From NCBI GenBank assembly GCA_028292075.1, contig JAQGNA010000369.1, positions 1-8,770 of the forward strand: a DNA stretch of 8,770 nucleotides, given 5' to 3'. Of the stretch, positions 1-6,443 are shown in pieces; the first letter of the stretch is position 1; every line of letters starts with the position of its first letter. This stretch comes from Rhodoferax sp. Lineage in GTDB: Bacteria > Pseudomonadota > Gammaproteobacteria > Burkholderiales > Burkholderiaceae. The notes under the pieces were generated by a model. It was given only the letters and a program-made list of their open reading frames with translations. It was not told the DNA's origin and made no database searches. A program made the position numbers and the translations under genes.

Positions 1-72
1 CGCCATCTGGCCGCGGAATTCGGCGGATCGGGAAGACAGCGACGACACGGAGGACAGCGGGGACACGCTCAT
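1..72 (-). CDS. Partial N-terminus of a probable acyl-CoA carboxylase carboxyltransferase subunit
   Basis: A leftward reading frame starts at ATG 72-70 and stays open to the window edge, giving 24 codons (MSVSPLSSVSSLSSRSAEF, then RGQMA). An in-frame TGA lies two codons upstream, so this ATG is the first possible start. The upstream GAAG, 7 bases from the ATG, is only a weak ribosome binding site. A short Ser-rich lead followed by a 'RSAEF...' segment resembles the N-termini of methylcrotonyl-CoA or propionyl-CoA carboxylase carboxyltransferase (beta) subunits, which often read '(N/S)xRSxEFxxNxxxM'. In that family the protein takes carboxyl from biotin and passes it to an acyl-CoA in the cytoplasm. 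Only a few residues support this, so the family call is tentative. It is divergent from the CRP-type regulator, which might control it. Confidence 0.4.
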   Translation of the reverse strand, partial: MSVSPLSSVSSLSSRSAEFRGQMA

Positions 73-157
73 GGTTCAACTTCAATGATGTCTGAGAAGC
101 GCGCATCGTAGCCCGGTAGCCCCAACCGCAGCGGGCGGGCGGCAACCCGTCGCCGCC

Positions 158-176
158 GTCTTAAGACCCACTTAAG
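158..176. promoter_or_regulatory. Two CTTAAG elements one helical turn apart, possible operator
   Basis: Positions 158-167 form a perfect 10-bp palindrome, GTCTTAAGAC. Its core CTTAAG (160-165) recurs at 171-176, 11 bp away start to start, so the two would lie on the same face of the helix. A/T-rich hexamers like this are rare in such GC-rich DNA, and the site sits in the middle of a divergent promoter region. A dimeric regulator binding site is plausible. The cognate protein cannot be named, and the core does not match a typical CRP or FNR half-site. Confidence 0.35.
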
Positions 177-238
177 CTGGCTTCGGCAGGCCACAACGGC
201 AAAAGGACGGGGATCAGGGGCGTCGGTCAGCGTCCCAT

Positions 239-266
239 GACATAGACTGCGCTTTTTGCAAGTCAA
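239..266 (-). promoter_or_regulatory. Weak sigma70-like promoter, leftward
   Basis: On the minus strand TTGACT (266-261, 5 of 6 to the -35 consensus) is followed after 16 bases by TATGTC (244-239, only the first three positions match the -10 consensus). It points toward the carboxyltransferase-like gene and would give a leader of about 160 bases. The poor -10 keeps this low confidence. Confidence 0.2.
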
Positions 267-277
267 CATCGCCTCGC

Positions 278-283
278 AGGTGG
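278..283 (+). promoter_or_regulatory. Ribosome binding site of the CRP-type regulator
   Basis: AGGTGG lies 7 bases upstream of the ATG at 291. This is a good Shine-Dalgarno match at normal spacing and supports the chosen start. Confidence 0.7.
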
Positions 284-290
284 CTCAGCC

Positions 291-959
291 ATGAATCTGG
301 AATTGGAACTCGACGAACTCGTACAGGGTTTTTGCAGCGATGAACGCAATGCACCGCCGGTGCGCGCGCTGGCCGCGCTGGGCGACGTGCGCCATTACCG
401 CAAGGGCAGCATCCTGATCCATGAGGCCGACGTGGGAGACACCCTTTTCGTGGTGATCCAGGGGCGGGTGAAGGTGTTCAGCACCGACACGAACGACCGT
501 GAGATCACCTTCGGCGTGATCGGCGCTGGCGACTACTTCGGCGAAATGGCGCTCGACGGAGGGCCACGCTCCGCCAGCGTCATCACGCTGGAGCCCTCGG
601 TCTGCGCCCGCGTCACCCGCACCACACTCCTGAGCTACATCGCGCGCCAGCCGGACTTCGCGCTTGAGCTGCTGTCGAAGGTGATCCACCGGGCGAGAAT
701 GGCAACCAACAGCGCGCGGAACCTTGCCTTCATCGACGTCTACGGGCGCCTGACCCAGTGCCTGATCGAGCTGGCCGTGCCGCAGGCCGACGGCAGCGCC
801 GTCATTTCGGAGCGCCTCACGCACCAGGAGATCGCCAGCCGCGTCGGCTGCAGCCGCGAGATGGTGAGCCGCATCCTGAAGGACCTCGAAAGCGGCGGCT
901 ACACCGAGGTGCGCGACCGCCGCATTGCGCTGGTCAAGAAGCTGCCCGCGCGCTGGTAA
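291..959 (+). CDS. CRP/FNR-family transcriptional regulator with cyclic-nucleotide-type sensor domain
   Basis: This 222-aa protein has the normal length and two-domain plan of the CRP/FNR family. Residues about 20-130 form the cyclic-nucleotide-binding beta-roll. The phosphate-binding cassette reads FGEMALDGGPRSASV (83-97), keeping Gly84, Glu85, Arg93 and Ser94, which contact the ribose and phosphate of cAMP in CRP. A long dimerisation helix follows (about 120-155). Residues 176-204 are the winged helix-turn-helix, with recognition helix CSREMVSRIL (187-196). Its Arg-Glu...Arg pattern (189, 190, 194) is the one that reads TGTGA half-sites in CRP. There are no N-terminal cysteines of the FNR iron-sulfur type. 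The likely role is a cAMP-responsive DNA-binding activator or repressor; ligand and targets are inferred. It runs divergently from the gene at the left edge and converges on the patatin gene, so it is not in the lipid-oxidation operon. Confidence 0.9.
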   Translation: MNLELELDELVQGFCSDERNAPPVRALAALGDVRHYRKGSILIHEADVGDTLFVVIQGRVKVFSTDTNDREITFGVIGAGDYFGEMALDGGPRSASVITLEPSVCARVTRTTLLSYIARQPDFALELLSKVIHRARMATNSARNLAFIDVYGRLTQCLIELAVPQADGSAVISERLTHQEIASRVGCSREMVSRILKDLESGGYTEVRDRRIALVKKLPARW

Positions 960-968
960 CCGGCGCGC
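948..968. terminator. GC-rich hairpin at the convergent gene junction
   Basis: Left arm GCGCGC (948-953) and right arm GCGCGC (963-968) are inverted repeats, and GGT/ACC inside continue the symmetry around A958. It overlaps the regulator's TAA stop and faces the end of the leftward patatin gene. Neither side has a clear T-run, so an intrinsic terminator is not established. A transcript end or a pause site between convergent genes is a reasonable guess. Confidence 0.3.
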
Positions 969-1009
969 CACCCACGTCTTTCCTGCCTCCTACCCGTTGC
1001 CCTGGCCCA

Positions 1010-2950
1010 CTAGAGCGGCATGCGCAGCCGCATTTCCGGAGGCGGCATCGGTTGGTAGGGCTGCACGGTCGGCGTGTCCGCAAAGCTTTTTTCCAATGCG
1101 ACCAGCGCAAGGCGCGTGGCCTCCAGGGCGTCGGCCTGAGCAGGCGTGAGCGCGGCTTCACCCGGCCCGGCCAGCGGCGGGCCGCTACGCGCCTGCACGA
1201 TCTGGCGGGACAGCGGCAGACTGTGGCCGGCCTGCTCCGAGGCCGCCTCGAAGCCGGCCATGCGTTCGCGCAATCCATGCACAAAGCTTTGAAAGCGCAC
1301 CCAGCGGTGTTCGCTCCAGCTCGCCGCCACCGCCTCGCCGGGTGGCACGCCGGAGCGCCGGGGCGAGAACTTTTCAACCAGCATGCGTCCCGCCGGCCAG
1401 CCGAAATCGCGCGCCATGCGCAGAATCTGCTCGCCGGAAAGCCGCAGGTTCAGCCCGCCCAGGCCAGAATCCCCCGCGCCTGAAAGACGGATGCGGGCGA
1501 TGCGGTCCCGCGTGCCGGACATGCGCATCGAGGTGTTGTCGTTCCAGTCCTTGGTGGCGTCCAGCAGGCTCACCAGGAAGCCGACGAAGCGCGACATCCG
1601 TGGCACAGGCTTTGTCCCATCGGGCCCGGGGTCGAAGCGGTTCCAGACCTCCTCCCGCCCCTCGCCATGGCGCCGCGTCACCACCACTGCCGGACCGGAG
1701 GGCGGCCGCCCGGCACGCAGGTCGCGGTCGGCCTCCAGGGCGATGCCGAAGGTCGGCCACTTTGGCAGGATCGCGTCGAACTGATGAATGAGGAAGTTCG
1801 AGCAGATTCCACCGTCGGCGAACCAGCAGCGCCGCAGCGTGCCCGCTCCGCCCGGGCCGTCGCTGTCGATCGCATAGAGCGGCACCGCCTTGAACAGCAC
1901 CGGAAAGCTGAGGCTCATGCGCGTGGCCACCAGCACCGGCAGATCGCCCTGCGGCAGCTGGAGGTAGTCATGGATGTGACCTGCGCCGTGCGGCAACACG
2001 ATCCGAGGATCGCCCGGCAGGCGCTGGAAGGGCTTTCCGGTCCGCTGAAGATGGGCCATGACCGCATCCGGAAAATACGGCGCCAGCTCGGCCAGCCGAA
2101 AGAACAGACGGCTGCCGTCGTCTCCCAGCGGCAGACCATACGGCCGGCCGTGCGACAGGCTGGTGGAGATCATGCGCAAGTCGATGGACCGGCTGCGCCT
2201 CGCCAATGGCGCAGCGGTCGCCGCGGCCGGCGTGCCGCCCGGGGCCTCCCAGAGATGGCGGAATGTCAGCGGCTGGTCGAGCGGCCGCTGGGCTGCGGCC
2301 TGAATGCCCTCGTGCAGCCAGTCGGTGAAGGCCGGAAGGCCTTGCGGCGATGTGTCAAGGCGCTTGCCGGAACACAGGCCGAAGCCATCGTCCGCCAGCG
2401 CCCGCACGTCGGCATAGAACATCCATCCAAGCGCCAGAATGCCCAGCACCATGCCGTCGACCACGCCGTGCGGCAGCGACACGCCAAAACCTCCCGTCAG
2501 AACGCCCATGGCCGCCAGCATGACCAGCAACACCGGCAGGCCATAAGCCCGGCCGACCGCCCACACGGCGCTCTTTTCGCCGAACAACGCCACGAACACG
2601 GTGAACAGCCGCCGGCATCCCCCCGGCGACGGCTGGAACAACGTGAACAGCTTGGTGTCGGCGCCATGGCTTTCGGCCAGTTCCTCGGGCAGCTTCAACA
2701 TCACCTCGTTGAAGCCGGCATCGGAGCCATGGCGCCGGTTGTATTCGGCGGCCGCGGTAAGCGCCGCGGCCACGGCGCCCACCGACGTGCCGGAGATGTT
2801 GCGAAACCGGTAGGCCCGGGCCAGCGCCATGATGGCCCAGGGGTACACCACGCCGTCGACCACCCCGCCCTTCAGCACGAGGTCGCAGTAGGCGTCGTCC
2901 GGCGGCGCCTCGCGGGGGTTCAGCGGCAAGGGTCGGTCGGCCGGTCTCAT
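1010..2950 (-). CDS. Patatin-like phospholipase/lipid acyl hydrolase with putative membrane hairpin
   Basis: This 646-aa patatin-family serine acyl hydrolase would cleave acyl esters of membrane lipids with a Ser-Asp dyad. A Gly-rich oxyanion-hole segment, LVLKGGVVDGVVYP (24-37), precedes the nucleophile elbow GTSVG (54-58, Ser56). The catalytic Asp is in FADGG (377-381, Asp379). SLSFPVLF (346-353) is also typical of the fold. Between the two halves of the active site lie two hydrophobic stretches (about 137-155 and 162-180) that could anchor the enzyme in the membrane. No signal peptide is seen. The start is the ATG at 2950, which overlaps the peroxidase stop as ATGA. A longer frame back to 3178 would lie inside the peroxidase gene and add non-patatin sequence. 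No good ribosome binding site precedes it, which fits translational coupling. It is the last gene of the leftward operon. Family is secure; substrate is unknown. Confidence 0.88.
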   Translation of the reverse strand: MRPADRPLPLNPREAPPDDAYCDLVLKGGVVDGVVYPWAIMALARAYRFRNISGTSVGAVAAALTAAAEYNRRHGSDAGFNEVMLKLPEELAESHGADTKLFTLFQPSPGGCRRLFTVFVALFGEKSAVWAVGRAYGLPVLLVMLAAMGVLTGGFGVSLPHGVVDGMVLGILALGWMFYADVRALADDGFGLCSGKRLDTSPQGLPAFTDWLHEGIQAAAQRPLDQPLTFRHLWEAPGGTPAAATAAPLARRSRSIDLRMISTSLSHGRPYGLPLGDDGSRLFFRLAELAPYFPDAVMAHLQRTGKPFQRLPGDPRIVLPHGAGHIHDYLQLPQGDLPVLVATRMSLSFPVLFKAVPLYAIDSDGPGGAGTLRRCWFADGGICSNFLIHQFDAILPKWPTFGIALEADRDLRAGRPPSGPAVVVTRRHGEGREEVWNRFDPGPDGTKPVPRMSRFVGFLVSLLDATKDWNDNTSMRMSGTRDRIARIRLSGAGDSGLGGLNLRLSGEQILRMARDFGWPAGRMLVEKFSPRRSGVPPGEAVAASWSEHRWVRFQSFVHGLRERMAGFEAASEQAGHSLPLSRQIVQARSGPPLAGPGEAALTPAQADALEATRLALVALEKSFADTPTVQPYQPMPPPEMRLRMPL

Positions 2951-4443
2951 GGAGTGAACAGGGCGTCGTCGTCCATGGCGCGCAATGCATGCAACCCCGG
3001 GAAGAACAGGTACACCGTGCCCCGGGTGGTGACGAACGGCCCCATGCGATCGAGTTGGCGCAGCGGCGCATCGCCCATGGGAATGTCGAAAGGCGCCGTG
3101 CCGTGCGTGTGGTTGCCTATCAGCGGGTCCTTCGCGCTGCCCTTGTTGGGCATGCCCAAGGGGACGGCATCGCCCCATTCCGACACCAAGTGCTCGAACT
3201 GGTCCTCCAGGCTGGCGCAGAAGAACAGGCCCAGGAGGCCCCGCCGCACGCGGTCTGGCCCGTCGGGCTCGTCTGGCGCGTACACCGGGCCGTAAGGCAT
3301 GCCGCGCCGGATCAGCGGCCGCCGCCGAAACGGCACCACGCCATCTGCCCGCGGGTTCATGCGGCGCACATGCGAACCGAAAGGGCAGCCCAGGCCATCC
3401 GCATCCTGCGAGAAATCGAAATTGTCGAGCGCGGCTGGCGTGTGGCCTGCTTGTGGCGGCGCGGTCAGCTCGCCTGGAAGCACCACCGGCCCGTGCTGCC
3501 AGCGGCCCAGCATCTTGGCGCGGAGGTAGTCGCCCGTCACGCCCAGCGCGTCGGCCCGGGCGTCGGTGTAGGTGCGGAACGCCCGCTCGTCCTGTGCCAT
3601 GTCGCGGAACGCCGCAAAGCTGCCACCGCGGAAGAAGTCGGCGGGGGCAAGCGTCGAAGGCATTTTGACGTCGCCGAAGCGCCGAGGCGGAAGATCATGG
3701 TCGGGCGGCTCGCAGGCCATCAGCCAGGGGTTGTAGCCCTTGTCGTTGCGATAGCCGAGCAGGAACTCCCCTGGTTCATGCGCCAGCTTTCTGCCGCCAT
3801 CGAGCCGGTCGTGCCGCGGGACGCCCTTGATGAAAACTTTCGAGATCCCGTCGACAAACCCGAAATGCACCACCCGGCGTTCCACGGCCGCATGGGTCTG
3901 CCGGAGATGGCAGGCGTCGAGGCCACCGCGCCAGCCATCGGGCCCGAATGCCGCGCCGGCCAGGGCCGTCAAGGCGGCCTGTGCCTCATCGAGCGCGTGG
4001 CTGTCGTTGCCATGCACCGCCAACAGCACATGGGCCCGGTCGCGATCGAAGCGCCGGTCCCAGTAGCGTGCGGCACTCGCGCCGGTGTCTGCCAGACGGC
4101 TGGCCGACCGGCAGGCGGCTCCCTCGTAGAAGGCGGGTGCGTGCGTCTGCAGGCGGTCCAGATAGCGTGGCTTCAGGCCCAGCGCCCGCAGGCCCGGGAA
4201 GCCGATGCCCACGCTGACCGGCGTGGCGCGAACAGGCCCGCTCGCCGACGGGGCGATCTGCGTTTTGGCAACCGCATCGGCGGACTCCACCCAGCCCCGC
4301 TGCACGAGGGCCGCCAAAAATGTCCGCGCGGCCCGGGCGTCCTGCACCGTGAGCAACCAATACCGGCAGCGGTGATGCTTGTAGCCTTCCACGATGAGCG
4401 CCTGCACCTCGCCAAGCACCAGCGGGCGCGCCGGTGCGCTCAC
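2947..4443 (-). CDS. DyP-type haem peroxidase
   Basis: This 498-aa protein belongs to the dye-decolourising peroxidase family, which uses H2O2 or organic peroxides to oxidise a wide range of substrates. The GxxDG motif appears as GFVDG (195-199), with Asp198 as the distal catalytic acid. The haem-binding motif GCPFGSHVRRMNPR (352-365) supplies the proximal ligand His358. An Arg of LIRRGMPYG (377-385) is the likely distal arginine. The N-terminal segment VQALIVEGYKHHRCRYWLL (13-31) is the usual first ferredoxin-like strand region. No Tat or Sec signal and no encapsulin gene are visible, so a cytoplasmic enzyme is expected. It starts at GTG 4443, overlapping the P450 stop as GTGA, with GAAAGGG (4457-4451) 7 bases upstream as ribosome binding site. 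Its stop overlaps the patatin start. The setting between a P450 and a lipase suggests a lipid or lipid-peroxide substrate, which is inference. Confidence 0.9.
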   Translation of the reverse strand: MSAPARPLVLGEVQALIVEGYKHHRCRYWLLTVQDARAARTFLAALVQRGWVESADAVAKTQIAPSASGPVRATPVSVGIGFPGLRALGLKPRYLDRLQTHAPAFYEGAACRSASRLADTGASAARYWDRRFDRDRAHVLLAVHGNDSHALDEAQAALTALAGAAFGPDGWRGGLDACHLRQTHAAVERRVVHFGFVDGISKVFIKGVPRHDRLDGGRKLAHEPGEFLLGYRNDKGYNPWLMACEPPDHDLPPRRFGDVKMPSTLAPADFFRGGSFAAFRDMAQDERAFRTYTDARADALGVTGDYLRAKMLGRWQHGPVVLPGELTAPPQAGHTPAALDNFDFSQDADGLGCPFGSHVRRMNPRADGVVPFRRRPLIRRGMPYGPVYAPDEPDGPDRVRRGLLGLFFCASLEDQFEHLVSEWGDAVPLGMPNKGSAKDPLIGNHTHGTAPFDIPMGDAPLRQLDRMGPFVTTRGTVYLFFPGLHALRAMDDDALFTP

Positions 4444-4844
4444 GGGTAGACCCTTTCGTAGGCCCGGCTGATCTTGGCGACGTCCGCGTTCGGATAGGCG
4501 CTGAAAAAGTAGCCTCCCGCTGGCTGCATGTGAAAGCGGCGGATGGTGTCGACGAATTCCCTGGGAAACTCGTTCACCGGCAGTGGCGGCGCATTCTCGA
4601 TGTGCTCGAAGATCTTGTCGAACAGCGGGCCGATCTCGAGCGCGAAATGGGCCAGGTAGGAGTCGAAGTCGCGGTCGAACACGGTGAACAGGCCGAGCTT
4701 CGTGTCGTTTTCCAGAAAGTGAAAGAAGGCGAAGTGCACATGCCGCGCATCCATCAGCTTCTTCTCGATGCTCGGCGCGCCGTACTTGATCACCTGTTTG
4801 AGTTTTTCGGCATGTTCAGCAGTCGGTGACTTGATCTTCATGAT
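4440..4844 (-). other. C-terminal accessory domain of the P450, unknown function
   Basis: Residues about 534-667 of the P450 follow the normal end of the P450 fold. They begin with SVIMKIKSPTAEHAEKL and contain alternating strand-like and helix-like segments, including FAFFHFLEND, LFTVFDRDFDSYL and GPLFDKIFEHIE. The pattern suggests a small ferredoxin-like alpha+beta domain, perhaps related to the repeats that build DyP peroxidases. It has no CxxC or other metal or flavin signature of a redox-partner domain. The exact boundary is a judgement from sequence. Confidence 0.6.
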
Positions 4845-6443
4845 GACGCTCAGTGGCGACTGCGTCAGGATGGCGTCCCGGCGGAACTCCATCGGGTAGG
4901 ACTGGCAGCCGTAGCCCCACAGCTTCTGCAATCCGGCCGGGCGCCCGGTGCGGGGGTCGCAGGCTTCGGCAAGCCCCGGTAGCACCAGCATCTGGCGCAC
5001 CACATGCACGATCAGTGGCATCGACAGCCTCTGCCCCACGCAGGAATGGACATGGGCCGCGTCATCAAGTCCTCCACCGAAGACAAGATCGGCGCCGGCC
5101 CGGTGCCGGCATGCGGCCGTCGCGGTCATGTCGGCTGGCAGCCTGAAACTATCGGTGCCGCGGTCGTTCGCATGCAGGGTGGCGCCGCCGATGCCGAGCA
5201 GCACGATGCTGCCCTCCGGAATGTCAGGCTCGCCGCCCGGCGGGCCGAAGTGGATGGGCTTCAAGGCCTTTCGCGGCAGGAAGGCGACCGGCGGGTTGCG
5301 CCGCAATGCTTCCGCGACGCAGGCCGTCAAGGCGACGTCCGGCCCGGCTCCCCGGCACGCGGCGCGGGCGTCCTGGGCCAGCTTTTCGACAAGGGTCAGG
5401 TCGGCGGCGCTGGCAAGGCGCAGGAAGTGGTTCATCGCAATGCAGATGCTGGCCTGCATGTTGCCAACGGCGCCGGCCATCAGGCCCACCACCATCGATG
5501 CCAGTTCCGTGTCGCTGAAGCCCTCGCTGTGCTGGGGGTCGGTGCGGCCATCGGCGACGATGCGGCGCAACAGGGGCACGAAATCGGCAAGGTCCTTGCG
5601 GCCGGGCTCACTCTGCAGGCCGAAGCCGCGCAGCTCGTCAAGTTCCCGCTGGAGCAGGTGGATCTCATCCGCCTGCTGGCAGGCAATGCCGTCTTCATGG
5701 CCCTGGCGGCCGCAGCGCGTGCAAATGCTGCCGGCCACCGCGCCCGCACGCTGCGCGCCGCGGTACAGGCCGATGAGTTCGGAGGTGCGCTTCAACAGCG
5801 CCCCCATCCCGGCGTTGGCCTCGGCAACGGTGGCCGGTTCGCTCACGAAATGGCGGCCCATCACCTGGTAGCACAAGCCGCGGTAGGCCTTGCGCAGGGC
5901 GCCCTCCATCAGGGCATGGTCCGACTGCGCAAAGCCGAACAGGAACCCCATGTAGCGCAGCGCCACCTGCTCGGCCAGCTCCGCCAGGTCGAACTTGCGC
6001 TGCTTCAGAACGAGCAGGGCGCCGGCCTGGAAGGCCAAGGTGGCCAGCGCCAGCATTTGCTTCTCGGGCACGTCGAGCAGCTTCAGCGCGAAGCGGCGCT
6101 GTGCGGTATGGAGGAGCCCCGGCTCCAGTGCCAGCATGAAGTTTCCGCCGCCGAGCGCCCGGAACGGCGCGTTTGAAAACTCGTCGGCACGGGTGAACGC
6201 TCGCTCCACATGGGCCCTGCGGGTGACGAGGTAGACCGTCTGCCGGTAGTGCGAATCACCTGGGTCGGTGGCCAACTCCCTGGTGTCGGCCGGGCTTTCG
6301 AACGCCAGTGGCCCGTCGGTCGACGCGAGGCAGCGGTACAGCGCTGTGCGCGCCGCATCGTTCGACAGCCATTCGAGCAGCCGTCGGCTGGCAGCGGCCG
6401 GATCCCGCCGGTGAAGGAACTGGAACTCTTGGAGCTGATTCAT
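4440..6443 (-). CDS. Cytochrome P450 with atypical I-helix and haem loop, fused to a C-terminal domain of unknown function
   Basis: This 667-aa protein is a P450 of about 530 residues plus an extra C-terminal domain. The K-helix ExxR motif is E378-A-L-R381. The haem cysteine is Cys468 in HVHSCVGQRL (464-473), preceded by FGGG (455-458) with about six more residues than the usual F-to-Cys spacing. The I-helix reads AGAVGNMQAS (323-332): the usual acid-Thr pair is replaced by Gly-Asn-Met. Residues 241-255 contain a C-x2-C-x4-H-x5-C cluster. Residues about 534-667 form a separate alpha/beta-looking domain (VHFAFFHFLEND, LGLFTVFDRDFDSYL, IGPLFDKIFEH) that I cannot assign. There is no N-terminal membrane anchor and no fused or nearby ferredoxin or reductase. 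The ATG at 6443 is preferred over an upstream TTG (6491), which lacks a ribosome binding site; only a weak GAAAG precedes the ATG. It probably rearranges a peroxide substrate rather than acting as a monooxygenase (inference). Confidence 0.85.
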   Translation of the reverse strand: MNQLQEFQFLHRRDPAAASRRLLEWLSNDAARTALYRCLASTDGPLAFESPADTRELATDPGDSHYRQTVYLVTRRAHVERAFTRADEFSNAPFRALGGGNFMLALEPGLLHTAQRRFALKLLDVPEKQMLALATLAFQAGALLVLKQRKFDLAELAEQVALRYMGFLFGFAQSDHALMEGALRKAYRGLCYQVMGRHFVSEPATVAEANAGMGALLKRTSELIGLYRGAQRAGAVAGSICTRCGRQGHEDGIACQQADEIHLLQRELDELRGFGLQSEPGRKDLADFVPLLRRIVADGRTDPQHSEGFSDTELASMVVGLMAGAVGNMQASICIAMNHFLRLASAADLTLVEKLAQDARAACRGAGPDVALTACVAEALRRNPPVAFLPRKALKPIHFGPPGGEPDIPEGSIVLLGIGGATLHANDRGTDSFRLPADMTATAACRHRAGADLVFGGGLDDAAHVHSCVGQRLSMPLIVHVVRQMLVLPGLAEACDPRTGRPAGLQKLWGYGCQSYPMEFRRDAILTQSPLSVIMKIKSPTAEHAEKLKQVIKYGAPSIEKKLMDARHVHFAFFHFLENDTKLGLFTVFDRDFDSYLAHFALEIGPLFDKIFEHIENAPPLPVNEFPREFVDTIRRFHMQPAGGYFFSAYPNADVAKISRAYERVYP
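4451..4457 (-). promoter_or_regulatory. Ribosome binding site deciding the GTG start of the DyP peroxidase
   Basis: GAAAGGG on the minus strand lies 7 bases before GTG 4443-4441, inside the last codons of the P450 gene. It supports the GTG start and the GTGA overlap. Confidence 0.6.

Larger units (their letters stand above)
73..290. other. Divergent intergenic region between the carboxyltransferase-like gene and the CRP-type regulator
   Basis: This 218-bp stretch separates two divergent starts and should contain both promoters. I see no convincing gene in it. The leftward frame at 69-269 is short and Arg-rich, has no ribosome binding site and does not resemble a known protein. The region holds the CTTAAG pair (158-176), a weak leftward promoter-like pair (239-266) and the ribosome binding site of the regulator (278-283). 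No TGTGA/TCACA-type CRP box or TTGAT/ATCAA-type FNR box is present. Confidence 0.6.

Noticed and set aside
69..269. 66-codon leftward frame in the divergent region
   Set aside because: It is Arg-rich with no ribosome binding site or recognisable domain, and it overlaps the promoter region and the better-supported start at 72.
2951..3178. N-terminal extension of the patatin gene back to 3178
   Set aside because: It overlaps the 3' end of the peroxidase gene, adds Arg/His-rich non-patatin sequence, and the ATG at 2950 gives a clean ATGA overlap just before the patatin fold.
1667..4449. Long rightward open frames (1667-3295 and 2989-4449, 542 and 486 codons)
   Set aside because: They lie antisense to the patatin and peroxidase genes, are rich in Arg, His, Gln and Ala, and match no known fold. 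High GC content produces such shadow frames.
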